Source: Margaritifera margaritifera (Eukaryota; Mollusca; Bivalvia; Unionida; Margaritiferidae). Taken from it: a stretch of DNA of 64,000 bases. Numbering within the stretch: the first letter of the stretch is position 1; every line of letters starts with the position of its first letter. Of the stretch, positions 49,461 to 62,142 are shown one piece after another. Location of the stretch: assembly GCA_029931535.1 (NCBI GenBank), contig JAQPZY010001555.1, positions 1,927,001 through 1,991,000 on the forward strand, in the 5' to 3' direction. The translations under genes and the position numbers were made by a program. Below the pieces are notes generated by a model. The model made no database searches. It was not told where the DNA came from and was given only the letters and a program-made list of their open reading frames with translations.

Positions 49461-49898
49461 ATGTCTGATAGGGTTTGTAAAAATCTGGAAGCCAGTAAGA
49501 TTACGATGACTCAGAAAAGTCAGAGATTATTTGTTTCATTACAGTTAAGTAAAATAATTTCCTCAATTGCAGTGGATTTATAATAAGTAATATTAGCGAT
49601 TCATATTGGTTTTATAACAATATCATTCATCAGCAATGTTTTCATAATATGTGTCAGCCTTCACGGTAGATCTTATCTTTCTTTGCTGCTGTTGACATAC
49701 ATGAAATAATAACAAAGGTTCCATGGATCCCTCTTTTTGTCACATGCAGATAGTGCTATTATAAACAATTTAATTATATCTGTTTCATTTATTTACTTTC
49801 TTTTTTATTTGAAACATTCACACAAAATCTTAACATTTTTTGCAACGCCGATTCCTCTCGTGCGCTGTTTCCAATGGAAAGTCTGCTATCGCAGATAA

Positions 49899-50069
49899 GG
49901 TAATAATAATAATAATAATAATAATGACTTTAATGACAGACGCAACATCGAAGACGAGGACGACAATGATGATGAAACAACAACAACAACTACTACTACT
50001 ACCACTACTAATACTGCTACTACTAATAATATTAGGTAGTAATAGTAGTAGTAATAGTAGCAATTGCTT

Positions 50070-50100
<31 letters not shown>

Positions 50101-50101
50101 A
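49899..50101. repeat. Compound trinucleotide repeat forming an inverted repeat
   Basis: (AAT)n, then (ACA)n and (ACT)n on the left, mirrored by (AGT)n and (TTG)n on the right around about 50033. The two halves are complementary, so the region can form a long imperfect hairpin. The frames across it are repeat artefacts. Confidence 0.85.
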
Positions 50102-50169
50102 GGCCATCTATAGCGACCTTTTCTCGTAATGGAAGATATATAGGTTGGCAGAACTAATGCAAAGATTTT

Positions 50170-50350
50170 ACACTTTAGTGAAGTTCTTTATCAGTTAGGT
50201 GAAATTCTATGCCACTTCAGTTAAATACGTTTTCAATTCAGGAAAATAAATCAATTTATTTCACTAAAACGAAAATAATTTCCCTTAAATGAAACGGAAT
50301 TTCACTTAAGTAATATTCTTTTACACTTAACTGAAATAATTTTTCAGTTA
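50170..50350. repeat. Degenerate array of ttcacttaagtgaa-like motifs, right block
   Basis: Same motif vocabulary as 49015-49175, including aatttcacttaagt and ttcccttaaatgaaa. The two blocks lie about 1 kb apart. Confidence 0.6.
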
Positions 50351-51812
50351 TATAAAAAAATAAATTTATATTAAAACGGCTTGACATAGATGCAAATGTA
50401 TGTTGTTATGCGCGTTTAGTCAAATACACGGTAGTTATTATGCAAGCAACCATATTTCTTTGTATGCATTAATATCAAAGTTCCAAATTCCGGTTTGTAT
50501 TTATATTCTAATAATTATTTTAATCAACCGATCACTGTCTGGAATGCATGAAAAATAATCAATAGAAATTACATCAATATACATTTCTGAATCAAGCGTA
50601 GTAGTAAATGAACACTGGCCTATCCTTTATATTTAGAGCTTAAACGTTCTATATAAAAAAGGCATATGATGAATAATATATGGAGAATTAGTTACTAGCT
50701 GAAATCCCCAATGGATTGATCGTTACCGATTACTCAGTAATTTGAGTCGCATTTCCATTATTCTTATTCATCCTCCACCGTATTATATTTCGCACTCTGG
50801 ATAACCATGTTAACATTGTTCTTATTGATGATCTTTCCTTCTCACTAGCAAAATTTCGAGAAAAGGCATTAATAGAAAAAAATTGTAATAAAAATCTGTT
50901 TTCAGACCATGTACTAGCAAACAGTTGATATCTTTCTCATTTATCGTTAATTGTACTGGTATTCAATGGTTGCTTTTAATACAGTATCAATCGGTAGTAC
51001 GCGTGGGAAATGCCTGTATGCCAATCGTGGAATTCACTGACATCTTTTCTGAAAAGTGTCAATAAAGTATCTATGGTAGAATACTTACACACATATATAC
51101 ACACATACTTACATCCATACATACATACCACATACATTCATTCCCCAGGCACACACACGTGCACACCCAGACACATACATTTTTCTCTCTATCATTACAC
51201 TTCTTTCTTACTTTAAGGTTATATCACTTACATGTTGACATATGGTACTATACCAAAGATACTTCCAGTTCTATCCGCAATTATTAAATTTAATTATGTT
51301 TAAGATAGTGCGTTTAAGAAACTATTTTTAAAGTCTTGAACTTATTTCCCTGATCAGATTTTCCATGATGACTCTGCAACAAATAATGAATGAAACATAC
51401 TTTCGTTTTCAGCTCGACGCTTCGTTTACATACATTAGAATCTTAGGGTAGGTTCTTATCTGTATTGAATCCCTTTATTTCATTACAACACCAGTCGCGT
51501 TTGACTAATCAGAAGCATGCACTGGAATTTTCCTTATGGAATGAAGGGGTCATTTACCTGATCGCGTAGATTCTTTTGACTTCAATATCATTAAAATTCA
51601 TCTAAACCGTGTGACATTTTTATGTCAAGAGCAAAGTGTAATGAAAATAGCAATGCTAGCATTTGTCTTCAAATTTAATTTACTTAAACTAATTTAGAGA
51701 TATTCTATACCAAATAACATTGAAAATTGTACGAGTTAATGAGAAAAGAACCCGAGTAAATAATATAGAATTATCTGCAGGAGAAAATAACTGTAACCCA
51801 TAAGTAAAGGTT
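50351..51812. other. Non-coding, nothing recognised
   Basis: A (TACA)-rich patch at 51088-51175 is present. No gene is supported. Confidence 0.45.
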
Positions 51813-51825
51813 ATATGTATGTATG

Positions 51826-51859
<34 letters not shown>

Positions 51860-52065
51860 TGTATGTATGTATGTATGTATGTATGTATGTATGTATGTAT
51901 GTATGTATGTATGTATGTATGTATGTATGTATGTATGCGTAAGTGAGTGCACCTTGCATGTATGTATGTATGTATGTATGTATGTATGTATGTATGTATG
52001 TATGTATGTATGTATGTATGTATGCGTACGTGAGTGCACCATGCATGCATGCATGTATGTATGTA
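51813..52065. repeat. (ATGT)n microsatellite with a higher-order duplication
   Basis: More than 50 ATGT units in two blocks. Each block ends in gcgta-gtgagtgcacc-tgcatg (about 51937 and 52023), so the block plus its end was duplicated. Confidence 0.97.
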
Positions 52066-52205
52066 TAGGGTTTAACTTCACTTGAGCACAATACAAGCTA
52101 CGTGGTTGAAAAGAAAGTTACTTCTGAAGATGTAAAGAAACAAAATTGTAAATAGAGACTTCAGGAAGATAAAACCTTTCAAATAAGTACAACAAAATTA
52201 AAGGT
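52066..52205 (-). mobile_element. Probable LINE 3'-end fragment with (CATA)n tail
   Basis: On the minus strand it ends tgtattgtgctcaagtgaag then ttaaaccctatacatac. This matches the LINE 3' end near 11370 (tattgtgctgaaattccg, ttaaaccctata) and runs straight into the (CATA)n array. The body is weakly similar to 11390-11520. Confidence 0.5.
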
Positions 52206-52225
52206 AAAGTTGTTAAAGCTATGTA

Positions 52226-52227
<2 letters not shown>

Positions 52228-52308
<81 letters not shown>
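52228..52308. repeat. (TA)n microsatellite
   Basis: Pure TA run, about 40 units. Confidence 0.98.
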
Positions 52309-52312
<4 letters not shown>

Positions 52313-52410
52313 AAAGAGAAAAGGTAAAAAATATAAAAACCTTAAAGTATGGGATCAACATTTAAGTGCAAGTTATTGACAGACAGTGCCTTTTATAAAA
52401 TCTATGTTAC

Positions 52411-53028
52411 TTTGGTTATAAAGTTTAATATGCTTATTGACATTCATGTTTAATTTGGTTATAAAGTTTAATATGCTTATTGACATTCATGTCTAATTTG
52501 GTTATAAAGTTTAATATGCTAATTGACATTCATGTCTAATTTGGTTATAAAGTTTAATATGCTAATTGACATTCATGACTAATTTGGTTATAAGGTTTAA
52601 TATGCTTATTGACATTCATCTCTAATTTGGTTATAAAGTTTAATATGCTTATTGACATTCATGTCTAATTTGGTTATAAAATTTAATATGCTAATTGACA
52701 TTAATGCCTAATTTGGTTATAAAATTTAATATGCTAATTGACATTCATGTCTAATTTGGTTATAAAGTTTAATATGCTAATTGACATTCATGTCTAATTT
52801 GGTTATAAAGTTTAATATGCTAATTGACATTCATGTCTAATTTGGTTATAACGATTAATATGCTTATTGACATTCATGTCTAATTTGGTTATGAAGTTTA
52901 ATATGCTTATTGACATTCATGTCTAATTTGGTTATAAAGTTTAATATGCTTATTGACATTCATGTCTAAATGATGGTTATAAAGTTTAATATGCTTATTG
53001 ACATTCATGTCTAAATGATGAGCTTAAA
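52411..53028. repeat. Minisatellite, 43-bp unit, about 14 copies
   Basis: Units tttggttataaagtttaa, then tatgc(t/a)tattgacattcat. Copies fall into two types, tgctt and tgcta, arranged in blocks. The last two copies carry aaatgatg in place of taattt. Confidence 0.97.
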
Positions 53029-56000
53029 ATATTTTAGAGATGTCCGAATAATATATGTACTTTAGACATCATCGCCGTAATTCAATCGCCAAGCAAAATA
53101 TTTCCAACTCTTGCGTTAGTCAGTTACTTTTGGATTACAACGAAACTCTAATATGCAGTTTCAATTCTTATCTACATTTGTTTCTTTAGTACACATCATA
53201 GCATAAATAAAAATGTTAGTCATTGGTTGCTATTAATATGCAACATATCGTATTAAAGATCTTATATACAAATGTATTAAATAGTTCTTGTTCCTGTACA
53301 AACGGCTGCACACACACACACACACACGCAAACAGATCTATTGACTCAGTTTAAAATTTTTATTGTTGTCGTTGTTTGATCATTTTTCGTGTGTTGGTTG
53401 AAAATAGGCGGACTTTACACACCAAATGTAATTAGTGTCATCAGAGATCAATACGATAAATGCTCTTTCTCATTTATGGAGGAACGTGTCGCTGCTTTAT
53501 TACAATAATGAGGTAAATATGGATAAAAATTAATTTTATTCATAATTTAGTTATATCATAAGTCATAATAATATGTGAAATAACTTGTTTAATAAACAGA
53601 ACTGGTAGCTTTGGCTTTTATAAGGAGATACATGCAATATAGCCTAATATTTGACATAGCGTAACTTAAAATGTGTGTATGAGTATATACAGCTGTGTGT
53701 ACGTGTCCAAGAGAGAGAGGGAGGGGGGTGGGCAATAATTTAAAGTAGTGTCGATTTAAGGTTAACATAAAAAGCACTGTCGATTTTGATGGTTGTATTT
53801 TTCCTCAACAAGATTTACTGCCGAAAAAAATAATAATAAAAAAAAAACCATTTGGATCTACTTTCAGCTCCTTCGAGAAAAGACAAAAATATTGCCTAAT
53901 TCTAATTTATATTTATTACACAAGGTAAAATCTGTTTGTTTAGAAATATCCTTGCATTACAAGCAAGCTATTTTCAGAAACAACGCGATCGAAATATAAG
54001 CGAAGTGGAGCAGCATGTTTCGGCGTAAGCTCAGATTTCCTAAGTTACTATTTATCATTAAATGAATCAAGACAAATACCAGGAAGGCAAACGCCAAGAT
54101 TAACAAGCTTTTAATAAACTACTCATGCATGTATAATCCTGTTCGGCATATATACCTATGCCTGACTAATATGTAATGAAAGTAGTATGCGCCTGAGCGC
54201 GATAATGTAAAGGTAATACATCGACATTTGATTTCGACCTCCCCCTACCACAGCAGCGGAGGCGCATGTTTCATCAAACGAAAATAAAATAAGCTTTCTG
54301 CTTATTTCCAAGAGGTTGTTTCTACAACAGGCGCTGTGTTGCATGGTAAAGTACGTTCTATTTTATACATGTATATCACTGGATCTTTATAGAAAGGAAA
54401 TGGGTATGAATGAGACGCCACTGCAGAAGCCACACCCAGAGGTTTTTATATTTGATGTGAAACGCGTGCCTAATGATGCTCTCGGCTACTGGTGAAAGGT
54501 GTTTATTATTTACCGAGTTTCTTGAAAGCGGTAATAAATAACACGTTGTTGCTGTTGTTGTTGTTTTTTTTTTTAAATATAGACTTGAATAAGTACATTG
54601 CAATATACCGAAGTTTACTACATATCATTAAAGGCGATATGCGCTGCATGTTATCATATCCTAAGAGAAATATCTTAACACCTGTGTCGTAATTTGTATC
54701 ATGATTCCAAACAAAATCGCCTCTTTGTGTGAAGAAGAATAAGAATAAGAAGAAGAAGAAGAAGAAAAAGAAGAAGAAGGAAGCTCTGGAAACATCACTC
54801 GTAAACCCTCAAGTGCCGAGAGTATGACCAGGTGAAATAAAAACTGAGTATATAATGTATCTATTATAGAAAAGAAAGTGAATTGAACGCTATTTGCATT
54901 AGATATCTTCTCTTAAATTTTGGATAATAGTGACCGCATGCTATGACACTGGAAAGTAAGGCTGTGATCGTTCAACCGCTAAAAGCACAACTCACACTCA
55001 AAATTCAAGTCTCTTGAAATCTAATATCGTAGTCACCACAGTTTATAATTTCGGCATATTGCTTTGAGATGATAGTCCTTCTTTTAAAAGAAAAATACAA
55101 GAATCAGATTTTTTTTAAAAATGTATTATTTAAAGTTTAAAACTCCAAATCTATTAGGCAGAATGAGCACATTAGGACTTTTACCGGATACGTGTGGAAA
55201 TCGATTAAAATGTTGCGCCTTTCATTTCTGGTTAATTTACGGGTATTTCCAATTTTCTCATGTAAGTCATAAGATCGACAGCACAACAGTAATAGTGTAC
55301 CATTAACATGTAGCAATATACCCTACCTAAAATGCATGTCTCCGGGTCAGAACTTAACCTAATGTGCGTTCCTCCGGCACAAAAAATAACGCGTTCAGAA
55401 AGAAACCAAATTATGTCATGATATAGTTTATTTAAAACGATACATAAACCGAATATTTACATCATTAAACCTAAAAATTATACGTTATCCTGATGTGTAC
55501 CTAATAATAAATACCAATGTTTTTAAAAGCTAGAGTAAAATTGTTTACTTAAGCGTGTGATTATTCTCATGGGGCATGATTTAATTGTGTGACATGCCAA
55601 GTGCAGAATAATATAAACGAACGATGACCAACTTGATATTCATATCAGCGTGATGCCATATATATGGTATTTAGATATATTGCCACTCAGTGTGATATTA
55701 TTTTATCACACCAAACTAATTTATAGGTCAGTTTTATCCTCCATAAGACAGATTAGACATGATTACAGTCTGGTTTACATCACAAAGACTAATTTAGTAA
55801 AAATGTCTCCCTCAGTGTTGTCAATTTTTATAGGAAAAGTAACTGGATAACTATTATATTATACATGTATGGATTTTTCCCTTTTATACAGCAGTCCTGA
55901 TTAATGCAGGGCATGAATAATAGAGGAGGGGGGGGGGGTATTTGTTTAAAAGCACTTTGCTATATAATAATTAATGGATGAATTAAATCAAGGGATTATT

Positions 56001-56285
56001 GTTTTCAAGAAAGATTTGAAAATCAGAAAATATGCAAGTGGATGACAGTTTGATGGGTCTTTTAATCAGTATCGACATCACTTTATGAGTTTGTTACTTC
56101 ATTGCATTAAGCATACCTAGTATACATATCCATCAGATATTCATCCATCCATCCATTAAGGCATGTAAATGAATAAATACATAAATTTGTCTGTCCGTGT
56201 ATTCATACTTCAGAGAGAGGAAAAGGGAGGAAGAAGTATTATTTTTTTAAATTTTTTAATAGAAAAATGATATTTTCTTCTACAG
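53029..56285. other. Mostly non-coding; possible upstream exon near 55140-55261
   Basis: Short (CA)n, (AG) and (GAA)n runs at 53310-53328, 53710-53726 and 54740-54780. One coding-like patch (NLLGRMSTLGLLPDTCGN segment, + strand) ends at a good donor, CAT then GTAAGT at 55262. It could belong with the terminal exon at 56286, but no acceptor or homologue supports this. Confidence 0.25.
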
Positions 56286-56367
56286 ACCTGCCCTAAAGAA
56301 GGAGAAGAAGGAAGAAAAACATGGCAGTGATGGAGAACTAAAAGAAAAGGGAGATAATGCCAAGTGA
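56286..56367 (+). CDS. Candidate terminal exon, lysine-rich C-terminus, gene unknown
   Basis: A pyrimidine-rich tract with acceptor AG at 56284-56285 is followed by an open stretch ending at TGA (56365-56367). In the favoured frame (first base completing a split codon) it encodes about 26 residues beginning PALKKEKKEEKHGSDGELKE and ending GDNAK. A second frame (phase 0) is also open, for 14 residues. Such charged, low-complexity tails are common at the cytoplasmic ends of membrane or chaperone proteins, but the protein is not recognised. Two AATAAA signals follow at 56538 and 56577, which supports a real 3' end. No other exon of the gene is identified with confidence. It may also be a chance acceptor ahead of purine-rich DNA. 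Confidence 0.4.
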
Positions 56368-56537
56368 AATCCAGGAGTAATCGCTTTTGAGCATTTAGTA
56401 CTAAGAATCATACCAGGTAGACAACCTTTCTTTTGCAATCAGATGGTTAAGGCAGATTTGTATCTTGAAACAAGAAGACTAATTTGAATGATAGGGGTAA
56501 AAAGGAAACACCAGTAGACATTTGTCCCAGTAACTAA

Positions 56538-56582
56538 AATAAATGACATATCAGACTGAATGTTTTGAGCTAGAGAAATAAA
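56538..56582 (+). terminator. Two polyadenylation signals (AATAAA)
   Basis: AATAAA at 56538-56543 and 56577-56582, about 170-210 bp after the candidate stop codon. Plausible 3' end of the transcript ending in the exon at 56286. Confidence 0.4.
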
Positions 56583-57505
56583 GTGTACATATAAAAAAAA
56601 ACCAAACAATAAGCAATCAATTGGTTCAATTGAATTAAAATAACAAAGAGCCCTACTTGCATGTTGAACATATGTCTCAATTTCATTCTCACTGTTGACT
56701 CGATGTGTAGAAAAGAAGGTTCACATTTTATAAAGTGTATTCCGAAATTTGGTGCGTTAGCTTTGATAATAAATTTCGCACAAGAGATCTTTATATCATT
56801 TTATTTTCTCCGAGTTGCTTCTGTGTTGCTGTGTAAGTCGCAAGAATTGTGTTGCCTGACTTCACAGTGCAATATTCCGTTAATTAAATATGTTTCTCAG
56901 GCATAATCGAAAGAGATCATGCTATCATAGTTCAGGTATATATGACGTTATAGCCTACATGACTGATTAAGACAACATTTTTCCCTATACAATAGAGGAG
57001 ATAAAGTAATAATTAGGATCTGTTATGACCCTGTGACTATTTCATCAACAGTGTCATGTTTTTTAGCGTATGCGACTCTTGACGAAATATTTGCCAGCAG
57101 TCACATTACTATCCAGAAACATATTTGATTGTTAAAGTTTATGAAGGGAATAAAGGAATGACTGAACATAAGCATTCTGGATTTTAACAGACTTCATTTA
57201 AGAACATATCATAAGTAATATTTGAAAAAATAAATGGGTTACAAGTACATTGGTTTTATTTTCGATGGATGAACAACGTGGATCATTTTCCGAACTTCAA
57301 GGGAAAATTAGCAAGTAAACATATCAGCCCATTGCTTATCCAACCGTGATTTTGCCAGTATCTTGGTACTTTTCATGATGGTGATTAAACAAAGCAATAA
57401 TAATGTATTTTAGACTAGTTTCTATTTTCAGAACGTATAACATATATGCAATGTGCATAAACATATATACATGTATAAATACATCGGGTCATTTATCCTT
57501 CAGTG
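56583..57505. other. Non-coding, nothing recognised
   Basis: The 81-codon frame at 56661-56906 is hydrophobic but matches nothing I know. Confidence 0.45.
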
Positions 57506-57597
57506 CATACATACATACATACATACATACATACATACATACATACATACATACATACATACATACATACATACATACATACATACATACATACATA
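57506..57597. repeat. (CATA)n microsatellite, about 23 units
   Basis: Pure tetranucleotide run. Confidence 0.98.
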
Positions 57598-57829
57598 CGT
57601 CCAGTACTCACGATTAATATTTTGCTCTTGCTTCATTAACCTTGCCATTACTTTATCTTTTGTTAGCAAACCCTTAGCTTCAATTCACATTTTCTGCTTT
57701 CGTCCAGTACAATTGCTGCAATATATTTTTGCAGGAATACAATATGGTCATATAGGTAAAACGCTAATAACTATTTCGTTACTTTATCAAAGAGTTCACT
57801 GTTCCACTAAGTGCTTCATATTTATTAAT

Positions 57830-58155
57830 CAGGTGTGGTTCCCGATGGAAAGGTGGTGCTGGGGGGGCGAGCAGGCGCCGCTCCTGGCCCCTATCCCCCC
57901 CAAACCCCCCCCAAAACAAAACAAAACAAAACAACAACTAATAAACAGCAAAACAAAACAAAACAACCAGAACGTTTCTTAGAGTAAGTCTTCTTTACAG
58001 TTAGATAGTTACAATTATGCCCTGGAGACGCTTAAAATGCATGTGCTTCTTGGGGCGTCACCCCTTGGGCCTCCACCAAGGATAGAGTCTTTGTTCAGTT
58101 TTGTTTACTTGTTTAGGCCCCCTCCCCTCAAACGATATTCTTGGATCCACCCCTG
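57830..58155. mobile_element. hAT-like non-autonomous element, 326 bp
   Basis: The left end is caggtgtggttcccgatg. The right end, reversed, is caggggtggatccaagaa. Flanking 8-mers ttattaat and gtattcat agree at six positions. The interior is G/C-rich at the left (gcaggcgccgctcctggccc) with C-runs and (CAAAA)n. No coding capacity is seen; the frames across it are chance. Confidence 0.55.
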
Positions 58156-59569
58156 GTATTCATTGTTAGATTCGTGCAATATAATTATTCCCTTAATTGA
58201 CATATTTTTATGCATAACAACTATTACCTAGTTACGAAACTTTCGATCATTTCAGATAAATTAAAAAAGATAACAAACGTCAGCTGTTATTGGACCTATA
58301 TTCAAACTCAACAGACATCAAAGTTAACACAACTGCCTGCGTTAACCTGTTAGGAACTCATTTCAAGTAGTTGCCCTCTATGTTCTGTATTGAGGTGTTT
58401 AATGATACAGAGTTGACAAGCACCTTAGTACGAAGAATCGCAAAATTGTGACTTTAAATACATTTTCGTATGATATCGACTACCTACGATGAGAAACCGC
58501 AAGTAATATATAAAAGTCAATTTTTGTTTAGTGGCTTGTTGGCTTCTTCCATGTTTGCCTGTTTTGTTTGCTTGCACTATAAAGCACTGGATGATTTCCA
58601 TACTTGACATGTATATAGGAAGAAGACTACCTCTAAGATTATGGCTGTTATTAGTTATAAATAGTGGCCTTATCACTAGTTCTGTAATTTGTTGATTTGT
58701 AAAGACAATGAACTTTACCCATCGTTATGCAAACCTGAGTGGAAGTGTGTGTTTGGCACTAGATGTTTATACTGCTTGCCTTGCTGAAATATTGTCAGAA
58801 AATGTAGACGAATTTCCAATAGTATGTACAAAATTGATATCTATAGGAGGTCAAAAAGTGAAGGACGAGGTTATAGTCGTCAATGGGTTACATTTTTTTA
58901 AAGTCATCTCATCTCGTGTTTCATTGAGTAGTTTGTAATCAGTCGTTATCTTCAAGATCATTTGTAACATCCTTGAATATGCTAATTCACACGGTCAGAT
59001 AGTTTGGGTCTCAATCTAAACGGTTTAAATAGTTTGGGGTAAATTATTGAAAAGTCAGGAAGTGGCTGCATAGTGAATTCTAGGGACATGGTCATCCTAT
59101 TTGGATCAATAAGCGCAGATTCGTGTAAGTAAATACAAGATAATTGCATGTTCGTTTATCTCTATGTCCGTCTGCTTATCTGGCTAGTGGGGCATGAATT
59201 TGTTGTGGTTTTTTACAATCATTATATTCAAGTTTCTCTGGATGAATCATCGTTAGACTTTGCATGTTAGTTAATCAGGAGACTTGGAACATCTGCGGAA
59301 ATGACAAGATCACAAGATCAAAAGTCAAAGTCAGTAGGTTCTTAAAATGGACTTCCTCCCATGTTTCCAGTATTATGGCTCATATCGAGTGATTTTTGTG
59401 TGTCTGAGCAACCCGTTCTGTGTACACAGCGGGATAAAATTTGCGGTTACGGTTTTGTTTATTTGATTGTATAAGAGAACTACGCATTTGCATTTCTCTT
59501 ATCTGTCGTATACCACGTGTGCCTGACCTTATTCAATACTTTTTTTTTACCGAATTGTACTGATTATGC

Positions 59570-59570
<1 letters not shown>
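58156..59570 (+). other. Mostly non-coding; one unrecognised 76-codon frame
   Basis: Frame 58708-58938 starts MNFTHRYANLSGSVCLALDV. It has balanced amino-acid composition unlike the usual A+T-rich chance frames, but no family is recognised and no splice context is clear. Confidence 0.3.

Positions 59571-59607
<37 letters not shown>
59571..59607. repeat. (TTA)n microsatellite
   Basis: About 12 ATT units. Confidence 0.97.
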
Positions 59608-59849
59608 TTGCAATTTATGGGAAAAAGTTTTAGATAAAAGTTTGTGTTTATTTTTCTATTTATTGCTTGTAGCAAGACACATGTACAATTCATTTTCACT
59701 TCGGTGTGTTAAAAAGCAATTCCTGACCATATTTAATATTTTATACCCAATCCTTTTTTTTTTTTCCATCTGCCCGAGCCTGGTAAGATATAGTAACCAC
59801 GTTTCCAATGGCACCGGTGGCGTCGTCAACAATGTTTAAGTTTTGCCTT

Positions 59850-60205
59850 AAAGTTCTTCTAAGTCGTATATCTTTTACATCGGTGGTTCCACTCGAATGA
59901 TACTTTGAGATAATGTTGCGATATGTGTAAAATTTATGCCGTTATATGGCCAGGTGCTCCTGTTTTGCATGTCTCACCTGGTTAAACAGAAAGCTTGTTG
60001 CCTCATGGTAAACAATAGTAAAATCTTGCGTTAACACTTTTGAAAGCCACATATATTCTACATCAGTGGCTACATTCTATTGAAAACGTGGAATATTATT
60101 ACTATAGGTCTAATGTTTATATGCTGATATGGGAGGAGTTCCTGTCTTGACCGACTCGCCTAATTAAACAGAACAAATCTTGTTGCATCAGACACAGGTA
60201 TTCTA
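59850..60205. repeat. Diverged tandem duplication, unit about 180 bp
   Basis: The blocks share acat-ggtgg, tgatat-gg, aggtgctcctgt/ggagttcctgtct, ct-gttaaacagaa and cttgttgc-tca in the same order, about 180 bp apart. Confidence 0.6.
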
Positions 60206-61745
60206 TAAAACGTAAGCTATGTTGTTAGGACTTCAGCAAAGCAATCCTAACAACTGCAATAAATACATACCATTAAGTCATCTGCTTATCACGAAGCTGG
60301 TAAAAACCACCAAGAGTATGTTTCTTAGGCCTATGTATGTTGAGTAGAAGAATACAGAGAAAAAGCTTCATCCAAATTATTTAAATACCGCATAACCAAA
60401 CCTTGACCTCTTAATCTTTCATTTAAGCAGTCTAGTGTTTTCATTTAAGTAATTTTTTCTGCATTGCCTCAAGTTTTATTAGTCTTACTCTTTCGTCATT
60501 TGCTCCCTTTTGGATGAAATAAATAAATAAAAAAAAAAAAAAAAAAAAAAAAAAATACTTTTTGTGAATGCTTGGGCATTAAGGCATTAGCAATTTCTCC
60601 TCAGATTACTGTTGCGATTTAGCGATAGTACATATTTTTTTCGGTCACCAATATTAAAATCTAAGTTTTTAGAAACCCGATGCCTAGCTCCAATTGCTCT
60701 AACTGAACAAAAGAAAACATTATTTTCTTCAAAATAACATGTTTTTGATTCTTTCATTGTATAATATTTTATATCAATATAATATAAAACTTTGAATCAT
60801 CTGTATGTTGACTCTTTACGTTTATAAAAAATTGAATATAAAACTGACTTATTTATTTTAATAACATGATAAAATCGCCAGGAATCTCTAAAAATATATG
60901 GTATAAATTGCATTCAGCAAAACGTGATGGCGTCTTGTCAAATCCATGAGTAGCTCCACAGCTACCGTCTGTGGCCTTGTGAAACCAGATAATATATCAA
61001 CAACAAAATAAAACAAAAAATAAAAATAACAAAATTAAAAATAACAAAATAAAAATTTAATTTTGATATTTTACTCTCTTCATATATAGAATAAGCATTT
61101 GATTCTTATATTGTATTAGCAAACATAAAACCTTTTGCTGCATAACGAAAATAAAAACCTCTACTTCCAAGTAGTTTATCATCAAATTTACCTTTTATTA
61201 TGAACATTCAACCTTGTATTACAGTCATTCAACGTTTAATCAATATCTTAATTGAAACAATCTTTATCCAATATCTATGTTTATATTAGTTAATGATTTC
61301 TCTATTTCTGATTGAGCTGTATCAATTATTTCACTTAATGTTAAAGTCTCTTTATCTGCGTCGTTATTAATTGCGTTTGTTTCTGTTGTTGCCTTTTGTT
61401 CTATATCGTTTAAATCTCTTCTCAATCGTTTTATCTTTTTATATACTGTATTTTTTGCTAGGTTTCGATCTGAATATATGTTAGAACTTTATTGCCTTTT
61501 TTCTCTTCCAGTAGAAAGTTCATTTTTGACAGTTACCAAATGATGTTCTTCAAAAGGTCGTATTTAATCACTTAAATCAAGAATTGATCAATCGCAATGT
61601 TTTTTTTTTTTAAAATGGATCTGATAATGCTTTCACTCACATTAACCCTATTCTGTAAGTCCACTATCTTTCTATAGACTTCTTCGAAGCTATTCTTTCT
61701 CCGTAATTCTGAAAGACTATTAGTGACAGCTATTACTTTGTCTTA
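60206..61745. other. Non-coding; poly-A tract at 60524-60555
   Basis: The tract gaaataaataaataaaaaaa could be the tail of a retroposed sequence reading plus, but no body is recognised. An (AAAAT)-rich patch lies at 61005-61058. Confidence 0.4.
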
Positions 61746-62142
61746 TAACTTTTCACACCAGCTTTAAAGTCATAAACTTTTCACACCAGCTTTAAAGTCA
61801 TCAACTTTTCACACCAGCTTTAAAGTCATCAACTTTTCACACCAGCTTTAAAGTCATCAACTTTTCACGCCATCTTTAAAGTCATCAACTGTTCACACTA
61901 GCTTTAAAGTCATCAGCTTTTCACACCAGCTTTAAAGTCATCAACTTTTCACACCAGCTTTAAAGTCATCAACTTTTCACACCAGCTTTAAAGTCATCAA
62001 CTTTTCACGCCATCTTGAAAGTCATCAACTGTTCACACTAGCTTTAAAGTCATCAGCTTTTCACACCAGCTTTAAAGTCATCAACTGTTCACACCAGCTT
62101 TAAAGTCATCAACTTTTCACACCAGCTTTAAAGTCATCAACT
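61746..62142. repeat. Minisatellite, 28-bp unit, 14 copies, with 140-bp higher-order repeat
   Basis: Unit aacttttcacaccagctt plus taaagtcatc. A distinctive run of variant units (cacgccatctt, then ctgttcacactag, then cagcttttcac) occurs at about 61859 and again at about 61999, exactly five units later. Confidence 0.97.

Noticed and set aside
49840..50157. 105-codon plus-strand frame and two minus-strand frames
   Set aside because: Translations of trinucleotide repeats (runs of I, Q, L, S, C, N, Y).
52411..53028. CRISPR-like array because of regular 43-bp repeats
   Set aside because: Repeats are contiguous with no unique spacers, and the window is eukaryotic. It is a minisatellite. The same applies to the 23-, 24-, 28-, 33-, 54- and 58-bp arrays.
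60524..60555. Poly-A tract as the 3' end of a processed pseudogene
   Set aside because: No upstream sequence resembling a transcript or element body could be recognised, and no flanking duplication was seen.
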